From: Runella sp. CRIBMP
Lineage (GTDB): Bacteria; Bacteroidota; Bacteroidia; Cytophagales; Spirosomataceae
Reading direction: 5' to 3'
Assembly: GCF_009905605.1 (NCBI RefSeq)
Contig: NZ_JAAAKZ010000001.1
Location: 682,001 to 746,000 of the forward strand
DNA length: 64,000 bases
Part shown: positions 26,329 to 33,987 of the stretch, piece after piece
Layout: every line of letters starts with the position of its first letter
Position numbering within the stretch: position 1 is the first letter of the stretch
The notes under the pieces: model-generated
The model's database searches: none
Told to the model about the DNA's origin: nothing
The model's input: only the letters and a program-made list of their open reading frames with translations
Position numbers and translations under genes: made by a program

Positions 26329-27723
26329 ATGAAAAATACCCTCCTTTTTCTTCTCACTATTTTGGGTTTAACAGCGAAAATTTGGGCTCAAAATAACGAT
26401 TTCCCCAAACCTACGCTTTCCCAGATGGCTTGGCATGAAGCGGAAATCGGGGCGCTTATTAGTTATGATTTACACGTTTTTGATGGAAAAAATTACAACC
26501 AGGCCTACAATCGCATCACGCCCATTGAGGACATCAATGTTTTTAATCCGACCCAATTAGATACCGACCAATGGGTCAAAGCCGTGAAAGCAATGGGCGG
26601 TAAATTTGCCGTCCTGACCGCCACCCACGAAACAGGCTTTGCACTTTATCAAAGCGACGTCAATCCCTATTGTATGAAAGCCCTGAAATTTCAGGAGGGT
26701 AAAGGTGATATAGTACGTGATTTTGTCAATTCTTGTCGGAAATACGGTATTGCCCCTGGGATTTATCTCGGAATTCGGTGGAATTCGTTTTTGGGGGTCC
26801 ATGATTTTAGGATTGAAGGCGAAAGCCAATTTGTTAAAAATCGGCAAATAGCCTACAAAAAAATGTGCGAAGGCATGGTTAAAGAACTCTGCACGCGCTA
26901 CGGCGATTTGTTTATGATTTGGTTTGATGGCGGTGCCGACGACCCCACCAAATATGGGGCTGATGTATTGCCCATTGTTGAAAAATACCAGCCCAAATGC
27001 TTGTTTTACCACAATGCGCAGCGGGCAGATTTTCGTTGGGGGGGCTCCGAATCTGGCACGGTGCCTTACCCATGTTGGGCTACTTTTCCGTTCCCGTTTT
27101 CACATTCTGCACAGAAAGAGATTGTTTTTAAAGACGATTTCAAACTCTTAAAAGAGGGCGATAAAGACGGGAAATATTGGATGCCGGCCATGTCGGACGC
27201 ACCACTGAGGGGGTATAATGGCCGCCATGAATGGTTTTGGGAGCCCAATGACGACACGCATATTTTTCCACTAAAAAATTTGATGAATATGTATGAGCGG
27301 TCGGTGGGGCATAATTCGACCTTAATCGTGGGGCTTACGCCCGATGATAGAGGCTTACTTCCCGATGCTGATGTAAGACGCCTGACCGAATGGGGTGATG
27401 AAATCAAAAGCCGTTTTTCGAATCCCATTAAAACTACAAGCGGCGAAGGAACTGTTTTTGAGTTGAAATTAGACAAAAAACGGGCGGTTAATTATTTCGT
27501 TTTGCAAGAAGACATTACGCAAGGCGAGCGGGTAAGGGCATTTAAAATTGAGGCAGAAATAAATAAAAAATGGAAAACCATCGCCGAAGGAACAAATATT
27601 GGCTACAAACATATTCGACCCGTTGACCCGATTGAAGGCGCAAAATTTCGCCTCACAATTATGCAAAGCACGGCTCCGCCAAGATTAAAAAACGTTAGCA
27701 TTTTCAATGTTATGACCAAGTAG
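26329..27723 (+). CDS. alpha-L-fucosidase, GH29 (copy 2, atypical active-site motif)
   Basis: 464 residues from ATG 26329, where a clear signal peptide begins (KNTLLFLLTILGLTAKIWAQ). The frame is open back to an ATGATG at 26272 that overlaps the sulfatase stop, which may serve translational coupling. TIM barrel with nucleophile Asp200 in FMIWFDGGADDP. The canonical KHHDGF is replaced by THETGF, and GSESGTVPYPCW parallels GTESGILHYPVW of copy 1. The C-terminal ~100 residues are beta-rich. The two atypical copies flank the sulfatase, suggesting they act on related modified fucose residues. Confidence 0.86.
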   Translation: MKNTLLFLLTILGLTAKIWAQNNDFPKPTLSQMAWHEAEIGALISYDLHVFDGKNYNQAYNRITPIEDINVFNPTQLDTDQWVKAVKAMGGKFAVLTATHETGFALYQSDVNPYCMKALKFQEGKGDIVRDFVNSCRKYGIAPGIYLGIRWNSFLGVHDFRIEGESQFVKNRQIAYKKMCEGMVKELCTRYGDLFMIWFDGGADDPTKYGADVLPIVEKYQPKCLFYHNAQRADFRWGGSESGTVPYPCWATFPFPFSHSAQKEIVFKDDFKLLKEGDKDGKYWMPAMSDAPLRGYNGRHEWFWEPNDDTHIFPLKNLMNMYERSVGHNSTLIVGLTPDDRGLLPDADVRRLTEWGDEIKSRFSNPIKTTSGEGTVFELKLDKKRAVNYFVLQEDITQGERVRAFKIEAEINKKWKTIAEGTNIGYKHIRPVDPIEGAKFRLTIMQSTAPPRLKNVSIFNVMTK

Positions 27724-27760
27724 TAATCGCACTTTATCTGTATGAAATTAACCTAATTCC

Positions 27761-28987
27761 ATGTATATTCATTCTGTTGAAGTTCTTGATAAACGTTTTA
27801 AAATGGGCGAAGGAGCGGGTTCAGATGCAACCCACACCAACCCTCAATATTCTTATGCCGTTTGTGTGTTAAAAACGGATACCTCAATAGAAGGAGTAGG
27901 TTTGGCCTTTACCTTGGGGGCAGGCAATGACTTAGTGTGCAAAGCCATTCAATATTTATCGGTAAAATTGGTAGGGGCAGAAATCGAAGAGTTGATGGCA
28001 GATTTTGGTACAACTTACCGTACATTGGCCGACGAGCCTTCGTTGCGGTGGTTGGGGCCGCACAAAGGCGTGGTTCATCTGGCGTTGGCGGCTATTGTCA
28101 ATGCCTGCTTTGACCTTTGGGCCAAAGCCCGACAAGTGCCACTTTGGAAATTGCTGCTGGATTTGTCGCCCGAAGCACTAGTCAATACGCTGGATTTGAG
28201 CTACTTAGAGGATGAGCTTACGCGCGAGCAAGCCATTCAACTACTCAATGAGCAGTACAAAACGAGAGAAAATAGAAATGCGGTACTGTCAACAGGCTAC
28301 AAAGGCTACGATACATCGGTAGGTTGGTTTAATTTTTCCGATGAACTTATCGTTGAAAAAACGAAGCAAGCCCTCGATAAAGGCTTTACGGCGCTTAAAC
28401 TCAAAGTAGGCTCTTTTGACCCCCTTCGTGACCTAAGGCGCGCGGCTTTGATTCGACAAACGGCGGGCGACGCCGCCACGATTATGCTGGATGCCAATCA
28501 AAAATGGAACGTACCGCAAGCATTGGATATTTGTCAACGGCTGGGTAGTATTAATCCTTATTGGATTGAAGAACCCACACACCCTGACGATGTTTTTGGG
28601 CATCGGGCCATTGCTCAAGCCATTGCCCCTTTTAAAGTGGCCACGGGCGAACACATTCCCAACAAGGTAATTTTTAAGAACTTTTTGCAGGCGAAGGCCA
28701 TGGATTTTTGTCAGGTAGATGTCGTACGCGTAGGGGGGGTCTCTGAGTTTCTGGCCATTAGTTTATTGTCAAAAAAGTTTAAGGTGCCTGTGCTGCCCCA
28801 TGTAGGAGATATGGGGCAAATACACCAACATTTGGTGCTTTTTAATCACATCGGTATGGGGCACGAAAACCTGTTTTTAGAGCATATTCCGCACTTGCGA
28901 CCATATTTTATGCATCCTGCTAGCATCGTTGGCGGCTATTATCAAGTGCCGCAGGAAGCAGGGAGCAGCAGTGATTTGAAAAATTAA
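27761..28987 (+). CDS. fucD: L-fuconate dehydratase (enolase superfamily)
   Basis: 408 residues, cytoplasmic, ATG 27761. Converts L-fuconate to 2-keto-3-deoxy-L-fuconate. Visible: substrate-capping N-domain GSDATHTNPQYSYAVCVLKT, the KxK catalytic pair in ALKLKVG, metal ligands in MLDANQKW, WIEEPTHPDD and ATGEHIPN, and the His base in LPHVGDMGQ. This set matches the L-fuconate dehydratase subgroup rather than mandelate racemase or tartrate dehydratase. The dehydrogenase gene follows 12 bases on. Together with the mutarotase and FucP genes it defines the non-phosphorylating fucose pathway. Confidence 0.9.
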   Translation: MYIHSVEVLDKRFKMGEGAGSDATHTNPQYSYAVCVLKTDTSIEGVGLAFTLGAGNDLVCKAIQYLSVKLVGAEIEELMADFGTTYRTLADEPSLRWLGPHKGVVHLALAAIVNACFDLWAKARQVPLWKLLLDLSPEALVNTLDLSYLEDELTREQAIQLLNEQYKTRENRNAVLSTGYKGYDTSVGWFNFSDELIVEKTKQALDKGFTALKLKVGSFDPLRDLRRAALIRQTAGDAATIMLDANQKWNVPQALDICQRLGSINPYWIEEPTHPDDVFGHRAIAQAIAPFKVATGEHIPNKVIFKNFLQAKAMDFCQVDVVRVGGVSEFLAISLLSKKFKVPVLPHVGDMGQIHQHLVLFNHIGMGHENLFLEHIPHLRPYFMHPASIVGGYYQVPQEAGSSSDLKN

Positions 28988-28999
28988 TTCCCCAAAGAC

Positions 29000-29764
29000 A
29001 TGACCTTATTGACCAATAAAGTGATTTTTCTCACGGGCGGTGCTTCGGGCATTGGCGAAGCCTGTGCGGAGGCGTATGCAAAAGCTGGCGCTCGGGTTTT
29101 GGTGATGGATAAAGATGAAGTTTCTTTGAATAAACTCATCAACCGTTTGGGGAATGAACACGCTGGTTTCGTGGGTGATGTACAAAATGAAGCATACGTA
29201 AAATCGGCCATTGAAACAGTCGTTGCTCGGTTTGGTAAAATAGATGTCATTCACAACAACGCAGGGATTGCCCACCCTTCAAAACCACTCGACCAAACCA
29301 GCGAAAACGAATGGGATAGCCTATTTTCTATCAATCTGAAAAGTGTGTATTGGACTACCCGTTACGGTATTGCTTCTCTAAAAATGACCAAAGGTTGCAT
29401 TTTAAACACCAGTAGCATGGTGGGGACAATTGGGCAGGAAAACCACGCGGCATACGTGGCTACTAAAGGTGGGATGAGTGCCCTGACCAAAGCGATGGCC
29501 TTGGATTATGCGCCGTTTGGGATTAGGGTCAATGCCATCTGCCCTGCTGGGGTTTGGACCCCCATGCTGCGCCAGTGGGCAACGCAACAGCCTAATCCGG
29601 AAGCTATTGAAAATTATCTGGATAACATTCACGCGTTGGGCTACTGTCCCGAAGGCGATGTCATTGCGGATGTGGCGGTGTTTTTGGTTTCTGAGGCCGC
29701 TCGGTTCATAACGGGCTGTATCATGCCCGTAAGCGGAGGGGCGGAATTGGGCTATAAAAAATAA
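29000..29764 (+). CDS. short-chain dehydrogenase of fucose catabolism
   Basis: 254 residues, cytoplasmic. NAD(P)-binding TGGASGIGEACA (about residues 12-23), NNAG, the catalytic Ser in SSMVG and YVATK as the Tyr-x3-Lys pair. Position between fuconate dehydratase and the mutarotase indicates either L-fucose dehydrogenase (first oxidation) or 2-keto-3-deoxy-L-fuconate dehydrogenase (after FucD). Sequence alone does not decide. It starts 12 bases after fucD and ends 5 bases before the mutarotase, a tight operon. Confidence 0.88.
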   Translation: MTLLTNKVIFLTGGASGIGEACAEAYAKAGARVLVMDKDEVSLNKLINRLGNEHAGFVGDVQNEAYVKSAIETVVARFGKIDVIHNNAGIAHPSKPLDQTSENEWDSLFSINLKSVYWTTRYGIASLKMTKGCILNTSSMVGTIGQENHAAYVATKGGMSALTKAMALDYAPFGIRVNAICPAGVWTPMLRQWATQQPNPEAIENYLDNIHALGYCPEGDVIADVAVFLVSEAARFITGCIMPVSGGAELGYKK

Positions 29765-29769
29765 CTAAG

Positions 29770-30126
29770 ATGAAAACGCACAGAACCTGTTTAGCCTTGG
29801 ATTTGAAAGACGACGACGAGCTCATTGCCCAATACGAACATTTTCATCAACCTGAGCACATTTGGCCCGAAATCCCGAAGGGTATCAGAGCGGGCGGAAT
29901 TGTGGATATGCAAATCTATCGCCTCGGGACTCGGTTGTTTATGATTGTCGAAACCAAAGAAGGTATTGACCTGAATACGGCTTTTGAAGCCATTGGTAAA
30001 ATGCCTTTGCAAACCGAATGGGCGGCTTTTATGAATGGATTTCAACAACGATTGACCCAAGCCCAACCCCACGAACACTGGGCTGAAATGAAACCTATTT
30101 TTTTGTTAAATGAATGTCTGAAGTGA
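29770..30126 (+). CDS. L-fucose/L-rhamnose mutarotase (RhaM family)
   Basis: 118 residues, cytoplasmic. Dimeric alpha/beta-barrel mutarotase family; conserved features include LALDLKDDDELIAQYEHFH, HIWPEI, the central MQIYRLGTRLFMIVE and a C-terminal tryptophan region. It interconverts alpha and beta anomers so that the dehydrogenase receives its preferred form. RhaM-family members act on rhamnose or fucose; the flanking fucD and fucP genes favour L-fucose. The last 13 bases overlap the start of fucP. Confidence 0.87.
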   Translation: MKTHRTCLALDLKDDDELIAQYEHFHQPEHIWPEIPKGIRAGGIVDMQIYRLGTRLFMIVETKEGIDLNTAFEAIGKMPLQTEWAAFMNGFQQRLTQAQPHEHWAEMKPIFLLNECLK

Positions 30127-31358
30127 AAAACCGCCACCCATTTCTTATACCGCTTTTGGTCGTCATGAGCCTGATGTTTATCTGGAATTTGAGCCGAAAC
30201 ATCAACGATGTGCTTATTCCACACCTCAAAAGAGCTTGTCAATTGACTGATTTTCAGTCATCTTTAGTGCAGTCGGCTTTTTTTGGCGGATATTTTTTGT
30301 TGGCCTTACCCGTGGGTCAATACATCCGTCGGTTTGGGTATCGGGCAGGAATGATTACGGGGCTTTTGCTGGCGGCGGTGGGGGCATTTATATTTTTTCC
30401 AGCCGCCGAAACGCGCTTTTATCCACTTTTTTTGACGGCTTTGTTCATCATGGCCGCAGGTTTTACTTTTCTGGAAGTGACGGCTACGCCCTACCTCTCC
30501 ATTTTGGGGGACCCCGAAAAAGCGTCAAGTCGGCTCAGTCTGGCGGCGGCGGTAGGCTCTATTGGTGCCACCATTGGCCCCTACATTGGAGCGGTGTTTT
30601 TGCTTCACGCCACTGATATACCCGAAGCTACCGTTCAGCAGTTTAGCCCCAGCCAATTGGCAGATTATCTCAACGCCGAAGCTCAATTGGTCAAAATACC
30701 CTATTTGGCTTTAGGAACGCTTTTTTTGGTATTGGGCGCGGCATTGTTTTTTATTAAAATGCCTGATATTCAGGAAGAAGGTGAACAGAAAGTTCGATTA
30801 AAGGCCATTTTTAAATATAAGCATACGGTGCTGGGAGCATTGGGCGTATTTTGTTATTTAGGTGCCGAGGTGGGGATTGTTAGTTTTTTGATTCGTTATG
30901 CCAAGTCATTAGAAATTAATGAATTAGGTGAACAGAAAGCTGCTTTGTTTATCACTCTCTTCATGGCTTTGGTATTGGTCGGACGGTTGGCAGGGGCCTA
31001 TTTTTTGCAAAAAGTAAATCCTTCTAAAATGTTGATATCCTGCGCATTAGGGGCAATTTCGCTGGTGACACTGGCAATTTTAAGCACGGGTTATCTTTCG
31101 ATTTTGTCGCTTTCGGTGGTGGGGCTTTTTACGTCGGTCATGTACCCCATCTTGTTTACATTGAGCATTAAAAATTTGGGTGCTTATACCAAAACAGGTT
31201 CGTCGTTGATTATCATGAGCATTGTAGGTGGAGCCATTGTACCGCCATTGATGGGACTCATTTCTGATATGTACAGCATTCGTTTTGCTTTTGTGTTACC
31301 CATTTTGTGTTACGCATACATTTTATATTACGCCCAAAAAGGTCATATTATCAAGTAG
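30114..31358 (+). CDS. fucP: L-fucose permease (FucP, MFS sugar:H+ symporter)
   Basis: 414 residues with about 12 transmembrane segments. FucP-family hallmarks are FIWNLSRNINDVLIPHLKRACQLTDFQSSLVQSAFFGGY at the N-terminus (residues 22-60) and GFTFLEVTATPYLSILGDPEKASSRLSLA (about 115-143). Imports L-fucose across the inner membrane with protons. It overlaps the mutarotase gene by 13 bases, so the two are translationally coupled. It follows the cytoplasmic catabolic genes and precedes the third fucosidase gene by 15 bases. Confidence 0.93.
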   Translation: MSEVKNRHPFLIPLLVVMSLMFIWNLSRNINDVLIPHLKRACQLTDFQSSLVQSAFFGGYFLLALPVGQYIRRFGYRAGMITGLLLAAVGAFIFFPAAETRFYPLFLTALFIMAAGFTFLEVTATPYLSILGDPEKASSRLSLAAAVGSIGATIGPYIGAVFLLHATDIPEATVQQFSPSQLADYLNAEAQLVKIPYLALGTLFLVLGAALFFIKMPDIQEEGEQKVRLKAIFKYKHTVLGALGVFCYLGAEVGIVSFLIRYAKSLEINELGEQKAALFITLFMALVLVGRLAGAYFLQKVNPSKMLISCALGAISLVTLAILSTGYLSILSLSVVGLFTSVMYPILFTLSIKNLGAYTKTGSSLIIMSIVGGAIVPPLMGLISDMYSIRFAFVLPILCYAYILYYAQKGHIIK

Positions 31359-31373
31359 TTAAACCTCTTTTTT

Positions 31374-33092
31374 ATGAAAAAAATAGCTATAATTCTCTTT
31401 TTTCTCTTTATTGCTTTGCAGGGCAATTCTCAAAAAAGCATTTCAAAAGAGCTGCGTTTAAAGTGGTGGCAGGATGCTAAAATGGGCCTGTTTATCCACT
31501 GGGGACCTGTTTCGTTGATTGGTAAAGAAATCAGTTGGTCGCGCAATGGCTACGGTAAAAGCAAGTACGATTCGTTGTATTTGAGATTTAATCCCAAGCA
31601 ATTCAACGCCCGAGAGTGGGTGAAGTTGGCCAAAGCAGGAGGAATGAAGTATTTGGTTTTGACTTCAAAACACCACGATGGATTTTGCCTCTTTGATACC
31701 AAAACCACGTCTTACAACATCATGAACAGCCCTTTTGGGCGGGATGTTTGCAAAGAACTTGCCCAAGCCGCCCACGAAGCGGGGATGCCCATTGGCTGGT
31801 ATTTTTCGGTAGCCGACTGGAAAGACCCTGATTGTCGCAACCCCAAAACCAACGATATTTTTGCTGATCGAGTGGAGCAACAGGTACGTGAACTATTGAC
31901 CAACTATGGGAAAATCAGTTTGTTATGGATAGATTATGAAGGCTCACCCAGCCCGATTCACCCCAAAAGAGTATTTGATTTGGCCCGTACGTTACAACCC
32001 GAAATCATCATTAACAATCGGCTCGAGCCTTTCAATCCCGACGAATCGCACGCGCGAGTAGGGGCTTATGCCGACTATGCTACGCCCGAAGGTTTTGTGG
32101 CGGGCTACGGTGCCGTGCCTTGGGAAACTTGCACCAACATGGGGCATCAGTGGGCGTGGCGATTCAACGATACGCCCCGCAGTTTGAAAGAATCGCTGCA
32201 TACGTTGCTGCGTTGCGTGGGTGGCAATGGCAATCTTTTGTTCAACATCGGTCCCGACAGTTTGGGCGTTTTTCCACCCAATTTTGTAGCACGGGCCACC
32301 GAGATGGGCGATTGGCTGAACAAAAATGCGGAAGCCGTTTACCAAACCAAAGGGGGAATTTATACCCCCTCAAAAGACTACGTTAGCTCGTACCGAGGCA
32401 ACAAACTGTATCTGCATCTGTTGAACAACACAGGCGGTGAAATCAAACTTCCGCCCATGACATCCACCATTAAAAAAGTGTCTCTATTGAATGGAAACGC
32501 TATTTCGTTTACGCAAACCAAGACAGATATTACCTTAAAAATACCCCAAAATGGACGGGATTCTATCGCTACAATTGTGACGATTACGCTGGATAAACCC
32601 GCTGCTCAATTGGGGCAAATTATCCCGTTTACAACCACTAATTCATTGGCTTATGGCAAAAAAGCGACGGCTTCGAGTGCGTTGGGGCAGTTTTTGCACG
32701 ATCCATCAGCCGCTTTTGACGATAATCCCGCTACTTTTTGGAAAATGGGGCGCCGCACCGACGTAGATTTTGAAGCGTATTATGGAAAAGACTTACATTA
32801 TCAGACAGAAAAAGCTTTCGATTTGTTTCAAAACAAGGGTTGGCTGGAAGTAGATTTGGGTACAAAACAAACGGTTAAACAGCTTAAAGTGAGTGAATTG
32901 GTGTATCAGAAATCTCAAATTAAACGCTTTGAAATTCAGTATGAAAAAGATGGCCAATGGCTGACTGTAGCGCAGGATGAAAAAATGGGCAATTGGAGCA
33001 AAGATATTAGCCCCGTAACAGCCCAAAAGTTTCGTTTGGTGATTTTAGATTCCTACGGTTTTGCAGGAGTTAGGGAGTTTCAACTGTTTTGA
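31374..33092 (+). CDS. alpha-L-fucosidase, GH29 (copy 3, canonical) with C-terminal discoidin-like domain
   Basis: 572 residues, signal peptide KIAIILFFLFIALQGNSQ. Canonical GH29 TIM barrel: FIHWGPVSL at the start, KHHDGFCLF (the standard His-His-Asp segment) and nucleophile Asp187 in LLWIDYEG. A beta-sandwich follows at about 345-420. The last ~145 residues (from NSLAYGKKATASSALG) resemble an F5/8 type C / CBM32 carbohydrate-binding module, ending RLVILDSYGFAGVREFQLF. It is the only one of the three with a canonical active-site segment, so it may cleave the simplest fucosides. Confidence 0.92.
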   Translation: MKKIAIILFFLFIALQGNSQKSISKELRLKWWQDAKMGLFIHWGPVSLIGKEISWSRNGYGKSKYDSLYLRFNPKQFNAREWVKLAKAGGMKYLVLTSKHHDGFCLFDTKTTSYNIMNSPFGRDVCKELAQAAHEAGMPIGWYFSVADWKDPDCRNPKTNDIFADRVEQQVRELLTNYGKISLLWIDYEGSPSPIHPKRVFDLARTLQPEIIINNRLEPFNPDESHARVGAYADYATPEGFVAGYGAVPWETCTNMGHQWAWRFNDTPRSLKESLHTLLRCVGGNGNLLFNIGPDSLGVFPPNFVARATEMGDWLNKNAEAVYQTKGGIYTPSKDYVSSYRGNKLYLHLLNNTGGEIKLPPMTSTIKKVSLLNGNAISFTQTKTDITLKIPQNGRDSIATIVTITLDKPAAQLGQIIPFTTTNSLAYGKKATASSALGQFLHDPSAAFDDNPATFWKMGRRTDVDFEAYYGKDLHYQTEKAFDLFQNKGWLEVDLGTKQTVKQLKVSELVYQKSQIKRFEIQYEKDGQWLTVAQDEKMGNWSKDISPVTAQKFRLVILDSYGFAGVREFQLF

Positions 33093-33168
33093 TTTTTGGT
33101 ACGAGTAAAGCCCTGGTATATCTGGTATATATTGTACTCTATTTAACTTCAACTCATTGAAAAATTGC

Positions 33169-33987
33169 ATGGCTAAAACAATTAACTTTTTGATGATTTT
33201 GCTGGTTTTCAGTCGTTTACAGGCTCAAGAAAAGGTTTTGTTTTTGGTGGCAGGGCAAAGCAACGCCGTGGGAGTAGGCGACAGTGCCCAATCGGCTAAG
33301 TGTATGCTTGGAACCGCCTTTGAATACCGATTTTCTAATGATACGCTCTTGCATTTGCAAGATCCCGTAGGAGCAAATGAATTAAAATTTGGCGCTGCTA
33401 CCACGGGCAGTATCGGCCCTGCATTTGCCAAGACATACGCAGAATTGAGTAAAAAACAGGTGGTTATCATCTCGGCGGCCAGAAGTGGAGCATCGTGCCA
33501 TCAAAAAGCAGAGCTTGATAATTATGGGACGTGGGATGATACAGGACGCTTACAGCTTTTTGAAAATGCAGTGCTGAAAACCCAAAAGGCTGTCGAAAAA
33601 ACTGGGGTAAAATTAAGCGGAATTATCTGGCTACAAGGCGAACGAGATGCCAATGCCATCAATGCTCAACAACTGACTATGCAAGAATACGAGGCTGCTT
33701 TAATAAAGGTGATTCAACGCTTTAGGGTTAAATTTGGTCAGAAAGTAGGCTTCTATATCGTCCAGACGGGTTATTATGTAGGCCATTCTCAAGCGGGATT
33801 TGAGCAAGTACGATTAGCTCAAAAAAATGTAACCCAACGTTTGAAAAACACCCACATTGTGTATGAAAACACCCATTTATTCAAAGAAAAAGGCTGGCTA
33901 CACGATGCCATTCACTACAATCAAACGGCTCTAAATGACATTGGAGAGACGACAGCGAAGTATATTTTAACCCAAACCTTGAAATGA
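33169..33987 (+). CDS. exported SASA-family carbohydrate esterase
   Basis: 272 residues from ATG 33169, at which the signal peptide (AKTINFLMILLVFSRLQAQ) begins. SGNH-like esterase of the sialate O-acetylesterase (SASA/DUF303) family, with the nucleophile Ser in VAGQSNAVGVGDS, a second block IIWLQGERDA and a C-terminal Asp-x-x-His in WLHDAIHYNQ. Likely removes O-acetyl groups from the target glycan. The stop overlaps the ATG of the next gene (ATGA), implying coupled translation. A 9-bp direct repeat CTGGTATAT (33113-33130) lies in its leader. Confidence 0.83.
   Translation: MAKTINFLMILLVFSRLQAQEKVLFLVAGQSNAVGVGDSAQSAKCMLGTAFEYRFSNDTLLHLQDPVGANELKFGAATTGSIGPAFAKTYAELSKKQVVIISAARSGASCHQKAELDNYGTWDDTGRLQLFENAVLKTQKAVEKTGVKLSGIIWLQGERDANAINAQQLTMQEYEAALIKVIQRFRVKFGQKVGFYIVQTGYYVGHSQAGFEQVRLAQKNVTQRLKNTHIVYENTHLFKEKGWLHDAIHYNQTALNDIGETTAKYILTQTLK

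Noticed and set aside
28984-29275. Minus-strand frames antisense to the start of the SDR gene as a possible regulator
   Set aside because: They are shadows of the SDR coding region, which has intact TGxxxGxG and YxxxK motifs.
33113-33130. Tandem 9-bp repeat CTGGTATAT as the start of a repeat array
   Set aside because: Only two units; no array or further copies nearby, so it is only noted in the leader of the esterase gene.
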